A stretch of 64,000 nucleotides of DNA from an uncultured Woeseiaceae bacterium (GTDB lineage Bacteria > Pseudomonadota > Gammaproteobacteria > Steroidobacterales > Woeseiaceae), in NCBI GenBank assembly GCA_945788625.1, contig CALZMQ010000033.1, forward strand, positions 20,163-84,162. Direction: 5' to 3'. Positions 25,765-34,784 of this stretch are shown one piece after another. Position 1 is the stretch's first letter. Every line of letters starts with the position of its first letter. A program made the position numbers and the translations under genes. The notes beneath the pieces are model-generated. The model was given only the letters and a program-made list of their open reading frames with translations, had not been told where the DNA came from and searched no databases.

Positions 25765-28700
25765 CTAGTCGCTAAGCCGCTCTGGCCGTGTGGAGTGTGT
25801 CGTATAGGCGGCCCAGTAGTACGGCGCTGCAAAGCGCGTATCGGCAAGGATCCGAATTTGTGCACGCCGTAGAGCGGCCGGGACGGACAGCCCGCCGTCC
25901 AACAGGCCCGAGTAGAAATGCTGTATCAGTTCGGCGGATTGCTCGTCGGCAACCTGCCAAAGTGTTGAAACAACGTCGTCCGCACCCTGGCCGAGAAACG
26001 CCCGGGACAGGCTCAGCGGGCCTTCGGCAAAAATATTTTCACCAATCGCTGTGTTGCATGCGCTGAGGACGACCAGCTGCGGGTCGATCTGCAGGGACTC
26101 GATTTCCCCGAGGGAAAGGAAACCATCTATCTCCTGCCCCATGCCATCAAGCCGTGACAAGAACAGGCCGGAGAGTTCCGGAACACTGTCGTTGGTAATC
26201 CCATGCGTCGCGAAGTGCAGTATGTCGACGTCTTTCAAGTCCCGACCGAGAATATCGTCCTTGGACGCAGAGAATCCGTAATAGACGTCAGTTTGCGGTG
26301 CTGCAGCACGTATACCTTCTGCCTCCGTGCGCGAGTGCGCGAGGCGTGCGAGATTCTGGCCTCCCGCCCGGGAGACAATCTCCTGCCCGTCACTCTCGCC
26401 CGGTGGCGAATTTCGATCGCGTCTGTTGGCTTCCTGTACGCGAAAGTCACTGCCATCGAACACAGGGTCTGCATAGACTGTAATCCGGGTGGAGTCGCTC
26501 AACAGGCGCTCTGGCCGCGCCGCTAACGTCAGCAGCGCTGCCGATGGAATGCTTTTCGTAACGGCATATTCAACAACGTGCTTTCCGTCCGAGCGCAACA
26601 GGGCGCTGAACGGTATGTAATGGAGCACGTCGTCGGCAATAACGTAGACCTTGCGAATGCCGGGTGCGTCAAGCGTCCCGGCCAGCAGGCGCGCCGAGAT
26701 TTCTTGCAAGGCTTGCTTCTCAGCCTTGCCATATCCCGGCTTGCCAAGCATGCGGTGAACGTCTTTGGCCGCCGCAACCAGGCTTGTTGCATCGCCCAGA
26801 TCGTGCCTCTCGAATCCTTCTTTCGACACCGCCCAGACCACACTATCGTTATCGCTGACGTGGTAGTGCAATACGAGTTCGTCCTTTTGGATCGAGTCTT
26901 GAATTCGCTGAAGGCCAGGGGGTGATCGGTTGAGTTCCGTCAGTTTCGGGCCGACGATCCGGACGTCCAATGCGTCCAGTTCCGTGACCAGGTCTGTTAT
27001 CTCGGATTCTTTTTGCGCGATCAAGCGACTCGTTTCCTCGTTCAACGTGGATCGGCGCAGTGCTTCGACGCCGAACCACGCCGCATTGAGTTTCCGTTGT
27101 GTCGCGCGACGCCGTTGTAGCTCGTCTTCAGTCCGCTCGTCTGAAGACGCGGTGTCCGCGAGGATGATCTCCATCAGGGCCTGAGAGCGGCTTTGCGAAC
27201 TGGCCAGGTATGCTTTTTCCGAATAATCGCTATCCACGTTTTCTCGAGCAAGCCACAGGTAGCGATCTACGATTTCGTTGTAGAGCCGGTTCCTCGAATC
27301 GATGAATCGCGCGCGGTGCAGCGGGTTGTTCAGGCTTTGTCGAACGCGAACGCTCACGGTTTCCGCTTGCAACAGATACGTCAATGCCTGTTCGTGGCCA
27401 GGCTGCAGTCCGGCGAGTTCGATGAGCGTGTCGATTTCCGACAGCGGATCTTGTGCATCCTGGAAGATCTTCAATGCTTGGGAGTAGGAGTCTATAGCGC
27501 CCTGCGTCTGCCCGGTCATTGCGTCGAGTTTTCCCATCTGGCTCAGCGCGAAACCGATCTGGCGTGGCAGGCCGGCGTCGACGAGCACCGCATAAGACGA
27601 CTCCAGTAGCTCACGAGCCTCGTCCAGCTGCCCGGAGACGAGGTAATCCCGGGCGAGCGACACTCGGGCTCGCGCTATTGCGTTCGTATTGCCGGTTTGC
27701 TCTCGAAGCGCGAGGCCTTCCCGGTGCAAGCGGCTTGCCCGTGCATACTGTTTGCGATCGAAGTACATATCGCCCAGGGATATTTTCGACGATGCCGCGC
27801 TACCGAGGCTGCCGGTCTTGATGCGGCCTGCTATAGCGCGTTCGTAATAATTCTCGGCGCGCGCAAAATCACCAATACGGCGATACAGCATTCCCAGCCG
27901 CTGATTGACCAGGTTCATTCCCCATTCGTTTTCAAGCAAGCGATAGATCTCGAGCGTCCGCAAGTTGAGATCCAGCGACCGTCCAAGATCGCCCTGTTCG
28001 CGGTACAGGCTCGCCATGTTGCCGAGGACGGTCGCTTGCTCCTCTGCATCGCCGCTGTCGTTGTGCAGGGCCAGTGCGCGCCGATAGTGCTCGAGCGCTG
28101 CCTCGAATTTTCCCATTTGGTAGTTTGCACCGCCGACGTTCGACAGCGTTACCGCTTCATGGTGGGGCTGATTCAGAGGGCCCAGCAACGCCAGCGACTG
28201 CTCATAGGACAGGAGAGCGGATGCCGGCATGTTCCGGTACTGATAGACCAGCCCGATGTAGTTCAACATCAGGGCATTGGCGAATTCATCACCAATAGCA
28301 GTTGCACGCGTGTGCGCATCGCGAAACGAGGACTCAGCGGCATCGAGATCGTTCAGGCGAAGTTGGCCGCGGCCGAGATTCGCTAGTATCCATACTGCCA
28401 GTGTGGTGTCGCGTTCGGCGAGCTGCATCGCTTGTTCGTATCGCTGCGTCGCCGGGCCGAATTCGGATAGTTCGTGCAGCAGACGGCCTTCATAGAGGAG
28501 AGAGCGAGCAGCAAGCTGCGTTTCTCCCGCCGTTTTCCAGAGGACAGCACTTTCACCGAAGTGCGCGGCAGCTTCCTTGAGAACAGTCTGCCGCTGCGCT
28601 CCAACACTATCGGCGTCGAGCGATGCCGCAATAGTCGACGCGGAGGTTGCGGCCAGGAACCGATCGTCAAACCTGCGTTGGCTCACTGTCAGCGAGTAGT

Positions 28701-29049
28701 TTCCCGTCGGAGAATCGCTCGTAATCCCGGAGATTTCCACGATATAACGTCCGGCTTCCGGTGGTTCGAACATCGCCAGCTCTCTGCCGATATTGATGTA
28801 CGGTGCGTTGACGCCGAGCAGCTTGATGCCGGTCTCGCTTCTTATCGTAATCCCGGTGTCGACGTATTCCTGGTTGACCGTGATGAGAGTCGGTCGGGCC
28901 TGCAAAAATACGCCGTGCTCGATGATCTCTCCGCTGGAAATCGTGCCTGAATGGGCGCGTTCCAACGACAACTCGGCCGGTGTCGCCGCCCGGGCTGCCG
29001 TGCCGATCAATGTAACAAGCAACGCCAGGTGTAATCTGCCACGGTTCAT
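25765..29049 (-). CDS. Secreted TPR-CHAT (caspase-like) protein
   Basis: 1094 residues. Signal peptide (1-21, cut near ARA), a beta-sandwich PPC-like domain (about 25-125), about ten TPR repeats (about 185-560), a helical linker, then a CHAT protease domain (about 740-1090). The catalytic dyad is intact: His949 in ILHFATHG and Cys998 in VVLSACNTA. CHAT proteases cut specific protein partners; TPRs usually bind the trigger or substrate. Export places it in the periplasm or outside. It is divergent from the ECF sigma gene with only 80 nt between starts, and an apparent cluster of six genes follows it on the same strand. Confidence 0.92.
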   Translation of the reverse strand: MNRGRLHLALLVTLIGTAARAATPAELSLERAHSGTISSGEIIEHGVFLQARPTLITVNQEYVDTGITIRSETGIKLLGVNAPYINIGRELAMFEPPEAGRYIVEISGITSDSPTGNYSLTVSQRRFDDRFLAATSASTIAASLDADSVGAQRQTVLKEAAAHFGESAVLWKTAGETQLAARSLLYEGRLLHELSEFGPATQRYEQAMQLAERDTTLAVWILANLGRGQLRLNDLDAAESSFRDAHTRATAIGDEFANALMLNYIGLVYQYRNMPASALLSYEQSLALLGPLNQPHHEAVTLSNVGGANYQMGKFEAALEHYRRALALHNDSGDAEEQATVLGNMASLYREQGDLGRSLDLNLRTLEIYRLLENEWGMNLVNQRLGMLYRRIGDFARAENYYERAIAGRIKTGSLGSAASSKISLGDMYFDRKQYARASRLHREGLALREQTGNTNAIARARVSLARDYLVSGQLDEARELLESSYAVLVDAGLPRQIGFALSQMGKLDAMTGQTQGAIDSYSQALKIFQDAQDPLSEIDTLIELAGLQPGHEQALTYLLQAETVSVRVRQSLNNPLHRARFIDSRNRLYNEIVDRYLWLARENVDSDYSEKAYLASSQSRSQALMEIILADTASSDERTEDELQRRRATQRKLNAAWFGVEALRRSTLNEETSRLIAQKESEITDLVTELDALDVRIVGPKLTELNRSPPGLQRIQDSIQKDELVLHYHVSDNDSVVWAVSKEGFERHDLGDATSLVAAAKDVHRMLGKPGYGKAEKQALQEISARLLAGTLDAPGIRKVYVIADDVLHYIPFSALLRSDGKHVVEYAVTKSIPSAALLTLAARPERLLSDSTRITVYADPVFDGSDFRVQEANRRDRNSPPGESDGQEIVSRAGGQNLARLAHSRTEAEGIRAAAPQTDVYYGFSASKDDILGRDLKDVDILHFATHGITNDSVPELSGLFLSRLDGMGQEIDGFLSLGEIESLQIDPQLVVLSACNTAIGENIFAEGPLSLSRAFLGQGADDVVSTLWQVADEQSAELIQHFYSGLLDGGLSVPAALRRAQIRILADTRFAAPYYWAAYTTHSTRPERLSD

Positions 29050-29129
29050 CGAATAAGCACCGGAGAGTTGATTGAGACAAGCGTTCGAGTCTGCGGCGTG
29101 CGCGTAGGCAGTGACCGGAGATAAGCGCT
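29050..29129. promoter_or_regulatory. Shared divergent promoter region of CHAT and sigma genes
   Basis: Eighty nt must hold both promoters. It contains two copies of ACCGGAGA (29059-29066, 29114-29121) and two of ATAAGC (29053-29058, 29121-29126) in swapped order. The second ACCGGAGA includes the sigma gene's ribosome-binding site. I cannot assign -35/-10 boxes. Confidence 0.4.
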
Positions 29130-29759
29130 ATGATATCGCTTCGCCAGAGCCTTTTCTCAGACATCTCCGGAGAACACCGCGCGGTAATGGATTTCGATCC
29201 AAATCAGATCAGCCGTCGTATTGGTGCGGGAGACAAGACCGCAGAAACTGCGCTCGTGCAGCATTTCAGTCCACGCCTGATGTTCATGTTGCGGCAACGT
29301 ACCAACGATGAGCAACTGGCAGAGGATTTACACCAGGATACTCTGCGAATCGTCCTCGAGCGGCTTCGATCGCCCGAGAGCATCGCCGAACCGGAAAAGC
29401 TGGCCGGTTTTGTTCACAAAACGGCGTTGAATGTCTACATCGGCTACGTACGCCGCGAGGGCCGCCGAAATACGCACGCTGGAGGCGATCTGTTCGACGA
29501 ATTACCGGCGGTGGAACCGAGCCAGCTCGATGACTTATTGCGAGAGGAGAAAATCTCCGCCGTCCGCACCGTGATCGACGGTATGCGGGTCGAGCGCGAT
29601 CGCGACATTCTGTACCGATTCTACGTCCGGGCGCAGGAAAAGCCCGATATCTGCCAGGCATTGGGAATTTCCAGCGAGAATTTCGATCGCGTAATATCGC
29701 GAGCCCGGAAGCGATTTCGAGAGGCGTTTACCGGGTCAACGAAAGGCACGTCGACATGA
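29130..29759 (+). CDS. ECF-type RNA polymerase sigma factor
   Basis: 209 residues. Region 2 (about 40-80, HFSPRLMFMLRQRTNDEQLAEDLHQ), a linker, and region 4 with a helix-turn-helix (about 150-200, ending VISRARKRFREAF). No region 1 or 3, as in ECF sigmas. The ATG at 29130 has GGAG 8 nt upstream; a second in-frame ATG at 29187 would give a 190-residue form starting just before region 2. The following gene is a membrane anti-sigma-like protein, the usual ECF partnership. Predicted to direct polymerase to its own operon and probably the flanking genes. Confidence 0.9.
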   Translation: MISLRQSLFSDISGEHRAVMDFDPNQISRRIGAGDKTAETALVQHFSPRLMFMLRQRTNDEQLAEDLHQDTLRIVLERLRSPESIAEPEKLAGFVHKTALNVYIGYVRREGRRNTHAGGDLFDELPAVEPSQLDDLLREEKISAVRTVIDGMRVERDRDILYRFYVRAQEKPDICQALGISSENFDRVISRARKRFREAFTGSTKGTST

Positions 29760-29823
29760 GAGTAGATGCGAGGAAGTCGTCTGAACCCTCAGTACTAATG
29801 TATGAGCATGGGAAAAAACCGTG

Positions 29824-30486
29824 ATGGATCGTCAATATATTGAGACGAATCACATCGTCGACCGCTATTTGCTGGGGCAACTGTCCGAAACAGAAGCGGC
29901 GGAATTTGAAGCATTCTATTTCGAGCACGAGGACATTTTCGAAGAGGTGCGGATCCAAAAAGCGATGCAGGAATCGCTCGCGCAAGAGATGCGCCCCGTA
30001 CGAACGAAGCCGGTACCTGCCAGTGCTCTCCAGAACTGGCTCGACCGACTAATGCCTGTTGGCCTGGCGAGAGCAGCGGCTGCGGTCCTGGCTGTTGCAG
30101 TAATCGCACTGCTTATGCAGAACATAGACCTGCGCGAACAGGAGGATGTGCTCATACTGACCGACGTTGCAAGCGTGACGCTTGCGCAGGTCCGAGGCGA
30201 TTCCGTTCCTGTTGTGGTCTTGCCGGCTGCTGCCATTAGCGGGGGCATCAGGTTGTCGACTAACCTCGGCCCCGTCGGTTACTCCAAAGTGCAGCTGCGA
30301 TTATCGAGAGAAGGCGGTACCTGGAGCTGGTCGGCCCCGGCGAAAATTGACCCGGTTAAGGGCACGATAGACCTGGTGCTTTCGCCAGGCACGCTCCAAC
30401 GAGGCACCTACCGGCTGACGGTTTCGACAGCGGCAAACGGCCAGTCAGTGCAACTGGCCGAGTATGTTTTCCGGATTTCCGATTGA
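29824..30486 (+). CDS. Membrane anti-sigma-like protein, zinc-free
   Basis: 220 residues from the ATG at 29824 (a GTG one codon earlier is also open). Residues 1-55 resemble anti-sigma N-domains (YLLGQLSETEAAEFEAFYFE), but the CxxC of the zinc type is missing. One TM helix (about 79-98) leads to a ~120-residue beta-rich domain expected in the periplasm. Co-oriented with the sigma gene, 64 nt apart. Inference: it holds the sigma factor at the membrane until its periplasmic part is modified or cut, for which the secreted CHAT protein is a nearby candidate. Confidence 0.75.
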   Translation: MDRQYIETNHIVDRYLLGQLSETEAAEFEAFYFEHEDIFEEVRIQKAMQESLAQEMRPVRTKPVPASALQNWLDRLMPVGLARAAAAVLAVAVIALLMQNIDLREQEDVLILTDVASVTLAQVRGDSVPVVVLPAAAISGGIRLSTNLGPVGYSKVQLRLSREGGTWSWSAPAKIDPVKGTIDLVLSPGTLQRGTYRLTVSTAANGQSVQLAEYVFRISD

Positions 30487-30497
30487 GCTATACCGCG

Positions 30498-31055
30498 TCA
30501 GATGGATGTGTCGTCGGCGTGCCATCCACCCCCATGCCTGGCTGAAGTCCACGGGTTGTTCATAGACGCGATCAATTCCCGGGTAGGTTCGAACTTTTTA
30601 CTGTCATGCAGGAGCGCAATACCCAGTGTGCGTCGCCCAACACCATCCAGCCCCTGGTACCAGATCAGGAAATGTGTCTTGGCAGGGAGAATACCGCCAC
30701 CCGGTGGCGAGTAACGAAGTAAACCACGCAGCGCGTAAAAATGTTCGTCGTAAAATACATTCTCGGCCTCTTGCCAAATGGTCTTGAGCACGCTCGAGGT
30801 GCTGTCAGTAAAATCGACCACGGGTTTGCCGTCTCGCGTGTTCACATAAAACTCGTCGGCGTGTTCGAGCGGAGTGAAGTCTGCCGGATGATCGCCGTGA
30901 TCGTGACCCGTGCCTCCCATATGAAACATACTTGCTGAAACCCGGGTGAACTTACCCGGCTCGATGTCAACCGGAACGACCGGGTACGGCGGGAAAAAGC
31001 GTTCTTGACGTACGCGCCACTTGACGTTATCAAAGATCGTTTCTATCTCTGGCAT
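30498..31055 (-). CDS. Unrecognised 185-aa protein
   Basis: 185 residues from the ATG at 31055, preceded by GGGAGAAG; upstream in-frame codons look non-coding. No signal peptide or TM helix. Rich in aromatic residues, with a His/Asp cluster (GGTGHDHGDHPAD) that could bind metal, and HFLIWYQGLDGVG further on. Convergent with the anti-sigma gene, stops 12 nt apart. Family unknown. Confidence 0.7.
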   Translation of the reverse strand: MPEIETIFDNVKWRVRQERFFPPYPVVPVDIEPGKFTRVSASMFHMGGTGHDHGDHPADFTPLEHADEFYVNTRDGKPVVDFTDSTSSVLKTIWQEAENVFYDEHFYALRGLLRYSPPGGGILPAKTHFLIWYQGLDGVGRRTLGIALLHDSKKFEPTRELIASMNNPWTSARHGGGWHADDTSI

Positions 31056-31251
31056 CGTTCTTCTCCCATTCTTTTTGTTGATTGCCGAGTATACACCCGG
31101 GACCGAAACGCGCATTTCATGAGCGCCGAGCTTGCACAAGGTGCGAGGAACCCGGTCCTGGTGGCAGTTCAGTTATACAAAAGAAATACGTACACCTATG
31201 GCTGAAAAGACGCTGTATGGAACGCGTATCGGCCACCTGAAGGAGACGATT

Positions 31252-31764
31252 ATGATTTTTTCCACTTCGACCAAAAGAACCGCGTGCGTGCTGGTACCCG
31301 TGCTGGTCTTCCTTGCTTCGTGCGGCGACAGTGGGTCGCGAGGTGGCATTACGAAGCGTGCTACTCAGCCGCCGCCTGAACCAAAGGTGTCCGAACCCGA
31401 GCCGAAACCGACGCCACCGAGCATCGATCTCAGGATTGCCAGTATCACGGCGCCGAATAGAGTCAACGGCGGATCGAATTTTCCCGTGACGATCACAGTC
31501 TCGAACCGCAGCAACACGGTTGCGAGAGTCGCCAACATCGGTGTGCGAATGTCGGTTTCATCGCACTCCGGCGCGATCAATGTCCATGCCGGCTCCGGCG
31601 TCGTCAGGCAACTGACGCGGGGACAGCCGAAGTCCGTGACGATCAATGCGCGAGCACCTGACATGACGGGAATGGGCGAGCTACATGCGGCGGTCAAGGT
31701 GCTGCTTGCAGAAGATCCAGTATCGGCGAACAACAAGGTCAGTCGAAATATCGTCGTTAACTAG
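31252..31764 (+). CDS. Lipoprotein with CARDB-like domain
   Basis: 170 residues from the ATG at 31252 (AAGGAGA upstream). Lipoprotein signal with lipobox LASC, lipidated Cys24, then a Pro/Glu/Lys-rich linker (about 40-60) and one beta-sandwich domain (about 60-170) with CARDB/Ig-like features (NGGSNFPVTITVSNRS; RGQPKSVTI). Likely anchored in a membrane facing the periplasm or surface. Its last bases overlap the stop of the DUF1223 gene on the other strand. Confidence 0.8.
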   Translation: MIFSTSTKRTACVLVPVLVFLASCGDSGSRGGITKRATQPPPEPKVSEPEPKPTPPSIDLRIASITAPNRVNGGSNFPVTITVSNRSNTVARVANIGVRMSVSSHSGAINVHAGSGVVRQLTRGQPKSVTINARAPDMTGMGELHAAVKVLLAEDPVSANNKVSRNIVVN

Positions 31765-32522
31765 TTATGACCGGGCAAGTACCCGCCCACGGCCTGAATC
31801 GGCGCCTGGTTTTTTGCCCCGGACACCCACGCGGCAATGGCCAGGTCATCGTGTTGCATGCCGGCCGCGGGTAACATCGCTACAGCCCGGTAGGCACCGG
31901 TGTGTGTCTTGAGCGGGGCCGAGACCACGCCCAATGCCACGAAATCGTGACGCAGCGTCCGGCCTGAGTTTTCTCCGGCACTCACCTGCGTTTCGAGGTT
32001 CATGCCGAGCACAGCTATGTGCACCGTCATTTTCAAGTCGTGTTCGTTCCCGGCCGCAAAGTGCACCTCAACGTCCCGATCATTGATACGAACAGTCAAG
32101 TCACCCACGATCTCTTCGTCTGCCGCCCCGGGTCTCCCGAACCGCCAACGGCGCCATTCCTGCCCGTCACGAAATACGCCGGGCGTGTATACAACGCTTG
32201 CGCCACCTTCGGCGATGTAGCGTCGCTGCCGATCGCTGTAATCGCGGCGCGAAAACCGATCGTGCCAGCCGATGTGGTTCCAGTAATCGACATGCAGCGC
32301 GATCGGCACGAAATCCGTCCACAAACCGGAATTGCCCTTGAGATTACTCAGCCACCGATCCGCCGGTGGGCAGCTGCTGCAGCCCTCGGACGTATACAGC
32401 TCGATCAGCGCAACCCGGCTCTCGCCACTGGAGAAGCTCACGCTATCGCTGCCGGGTTCCGCAAGCGCAGTGCCCGAGAGATACAGGATCAAGAGTAGCG
32501 ACTGACTAATTCGAGTTAGCAA
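31761..32522 (-). CDS. DUF1223 family exported protein
   Basis: 253 residues: signal peptide (1-21), then a thioredoxin-like fold with the family hallmark LIELYTSEGCSSCPPAD, holding a CSSC motif, and VDYWNHIGWHD. DUF1223 proteins are widespread periplasmic thioredoxin-like proteins of unknown role. Convergent with the CARDB-like lipoprotein gene; the stop codons share CTAG. Confidence 0.9.
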   Translation of the reverse strand: MLTRISQSLLLILYLSGTALAEPGSDSVSFSSGESRVALIELYTSEGCSSCPPADRWLSNLKGNSGLWTDFVPIALHVDYWNHIGWHDRFSRRDYSDRQRRYIAEGGASVVYTPGVFRDGQEWRRWRFGRPGAADEEIVGDLTVRINDRDVEVHFAAGNEHDLKMTVHIAVLGMNLETQVSAGENSGRTLRHDFVALGVVSAPLKTHTGAYRAVAMLPAAGMQHDDLAIAAWVSGAKNQAPIQAVGGYLPGHN

Positions 32523-32682
32523 CGAAGTTTCTTTACCATGCCCCTGATACGATTAAAGACCGGCGTTGGCGATTATTTGTTACGTCACACGATCCGGGTG
32601 GTATTCACGCGTGAAGTACGCAGGTTTCAACAGGGACCGCGTCCATCTTACTCTCGGGGCGGCCAACAAACCGGGGAGGTGA

Positions 32683-33222
32683 ATGAACAAGGACTCTGCA
32701 AGAACCCTGGCGGATTCGCTTACCTGGTCCCGTATAATCAGCATCGTTCCCATTACGGTGCTGGCCTACTTCGATCTGAAATGGTGGGTGTTTGGCGTGT
32801 ACATCGCCTCGGCATTGACCGACCTGCTCGACGGCATGGTTGCTCGCCGCGCGGCGCCGCCACGCATGGATGTCGACCTGGACGGTATTGCCGACCTGAT
32901 TCTCAGCTTCTCGACCTTGTTGTGGTTCTGGATGCTGATCCCCGGTTTCGTGTCGAAGTACTGGCTGCCGTACCTGCCTTTGTTGGTATCGCTCGAAGTG
33001 TATATGTCCATAGTGCGAGTGCGGCACAACCGTTTCGGTGTTCCACACCTGCAGTTCGGCCGTATCGCAATGGCTTTGTTCTTTTCCCTGTTGCCGGTGT
33101 TGATTATCTGGGGTGACGTGCCGTGGTTCGTCCACGCTGTCCTGATTATTGGAGTCCTGTCAAAGGTGCAACTGGCCTGGGCTTTTTGGAGTCGGTCGAA
33201 AGCGGCGCAATCTGGCGCGTAA
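32683..33222 (+). CDS. CDP-alcohol phosphatidyltransferase family protein
   Basis: 179 residues with about five TM helices; very good GGGAGGTGA site before the ATG. The family motif is DG(x2)AR...D(x3)D; here DGMVAR is followed by DVDLDGIAD, so the metal-binding aspartates are kept but the usual Gly before them is changed and the spacer is one residue short. Family members make phospholipid head groups from CDP-diacylglycerol (for example phosphatidylglycerol phosphate or phosphatidylserine). Exact product unknown. Confidence 0.85.
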   Translation: MNKDSARTLADSLTWSRIISIVPITVLAYFDLKWWVFGVYIASALTDLLDGMVARRAAPPRMDVDLDGIADLILSFSTLLWFWMLIPGFVSKYWLPYLPLLVSLEVYMSIVRVRHNRFGVPHLQFGRIAMALFFSLLPVLIIWGDVPWFVHAVLIIGVLSKVQLAWAFWSRSKAAQSGA

Positions 33223-33389
33223 CTGTTTTAGGCTCGGACAGAAACTGAACACCGTACCGCGGCGGATGCATGCGATCGTCGAGCTGAGCCCAGCCAGTCT
33301 ACGCCATGGAAACTCATTGAGTAATTGCCGAAGCACACTCGTGTGGTCACGCGCGCTTTCAAAATCCTGCCAGGGGATACGTCGTTGAA

Positions 33390-34046
33390 TCAGGCGGCCG
33401 CCCAGGCCCGGGTGTGAATATGACTGATCTTGTCGGCGAGTTGCAGGCGATAGAACCGGCGAAGCTCGGAGAAGACAACGTTGTCGTTGTTGACGAGCAG
33501 GTCTTTCAGTCGATGGCAAAAGCGTGCCGCATAATCGTTCGCGACGCGGTAACGGTTGAGCTGCTCGTCGTCGAGTTCTTCGTGGTAGCTGACGTTGTCG
33601 AACAACCAGCCGTGCAAGCTCGTGGACAGTTCCGTGTCCTCCTGGCTAAGCGCCAGTTGCATCGTCATGATGAACTTGTCGATCTCGCCCTGGAGTTCGA
33701 GCTCGAGTAGCGAGAAGGTCCTGTCCTTCGCGGCTTTCCATGCGACATAGTTGAAGTGGCTGATGCCCTCGACAACTTTCCACAGGTCATCCAGCTGCTC
33801 CGCCTGCAGGCAATCCAGCGGATTGCAGGCCTCGACGCGCGATAACAGGTCTTCATCAAGAAACAACGACAGTGCAAGCTCGTCGCCTTCCTGTGAGACC
33901 AGCAGCGTCTCATCGGTGTTGGTGAGCATGGCGTCGCGGCCAAGGACCGTGGCCAAAATCCGGTCGGTAATGACGTAGTCGCGAACGTCGTACGTTGGAC
34001 TAACGCGGTAGATATCGCTCAGCCGCTGCTGCAGCTCGGCAAGCAT
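33390..34046 (-). CDS. Conserved-looking hypothetical protein, 218 aa
   Basis: 218 residues, no signal peptide or TM helix, mostly alpha-helical and acidic. Segments such as LSLFLDEDLLSRVEACNPLDCLQAEQLDD and HFNYVAWKA look like a conserved soluble protein. I do not recognise the family. It lies downstream of the broken aag gene on the same strand; codon use is normal, so it appears intact. Confidence 0.75.
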   Translation of the reverse strand: MLAELQQRLSDIYRVSPTYDVRDYVITDRILATVLGRDAMLTNTDETLLVSQEGDELALSLFLDEDLLSRVEACNPLDCLQAEQLDDLWKVVEGISHFNYVAWKAAKDRTFSLLELELQGEIDKFIMTMQLALSQEDTELSTSLHGWLFDNVSYHEELDDEQLNRYRVANDYAARFCHRLKDLLVNNDNVVFSELRRFYRLQLADKISHIHTRAWAAA

Positions 34047-34168
34047 TTCAGTGACGCCCGCCGCGAGTGATTGCTATGACGCTCTGCCGTGCAGTGACTT
34101 CGCCCATATTGCGTTCTCCTCGTTCTCTCACGGTATGCGAAATCGGTGTGCGGGGCCTGTGACGCGGT

Positions 34169-34739
34169 TCACGGTTCGCGGCTGGTGTCCGGAGGGGCAA
34201 TCGGCGGAACAGTGGCGTCAAAGTCGGAAAGTAGGAATCGGTACGGTTTCGACACGTCGTCGCCGGCATAGTCGATACCGATTCTCGGGCCGACCGTGAC
34301 TGCATCGTCGGGCACGCAGATACTGTGGTCTTCTATCCATACTCTTTCACCCAAAAGGCTGGCGCCGCTCATTGATCAAAACGGCTTTGGGATCGTCCTG
34401 TTTGCCGGTAACGACGTTGAACAGGTGATGAATGCCATAGCACAGGTAAACGTACGCAATGCCGCCATCCTGAAACATCGGCTCGGTTCGTTGCGTCCGC
34501 CGGCCGCCATAGGCGTGGCTCGCCCGATCGTCGACGCCGGCGTAGGCCTCTGTTTCCGTAACGATCGCCTTGGTCAGATGCCCGTCGATACAGGAACAGA
34601 GGACCTTGCCGAGAAGGTCGCGAGCGACGGCGACTACGTCGTCCCGCGTGTAGAAATCCGTCTCCAGTTTGTGCAAGGGCGTTCGCCTGATCGTAAACGT
34701 ATGCACAGGATACAGCAGGGGCACATAACGCCGGGACAC
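34169..34739 (-). pseudogene. aag: DNA-3-methyladenine glycosylase (Aag/MPG family), broken
   Basis: Two adjacent minus-strand frames together give this repair enzyme. The first (34347-34739) carries the N-terminal two-thirds, including ETEAYAG, DRASHAYGGRRT, FNVVTG and KAVLI. The second (34169-34372) carries the C-terminal LLGERVWIEDHS, PRIGIDYAG and KPYRFLL. About 40 residues expected between KAVLI and LLGERVW, including the conserved NGPGKL segment, are missing and the frame changes near 34375. The start is uncertain; a TTG at 34676 fits the family better than the ATG. Either a true pseudogene or an assembly deletion. Confidence 0.8.
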
Positions 34740-34784
34740 CCGGGCGCCGGGTTCACCACGGGCCGCGATAGCGGGGAACAGCCT

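Noticed and set aside
25765..29759. Type III-E CRISPR (Craspase) locus
   Set aside because: TPR-CHAT beside a sigma factor recalls it, but there is no Cas7-11, no CRISPR array, and this CHAT protein carries a signal peptide.
19431..31764. Prophage or mobile island
   Set aside because: No integrase, transposase, terminase, capsid, tail or attachment-site repeats seen; M15-like lysin alone is not enough.
33160..33519. 119-codon minus-strand frame past the 218-aa gene
   Set aside because: Overlaps that gene out of frame; middle part looks protein-like, but no start site or family supports it.
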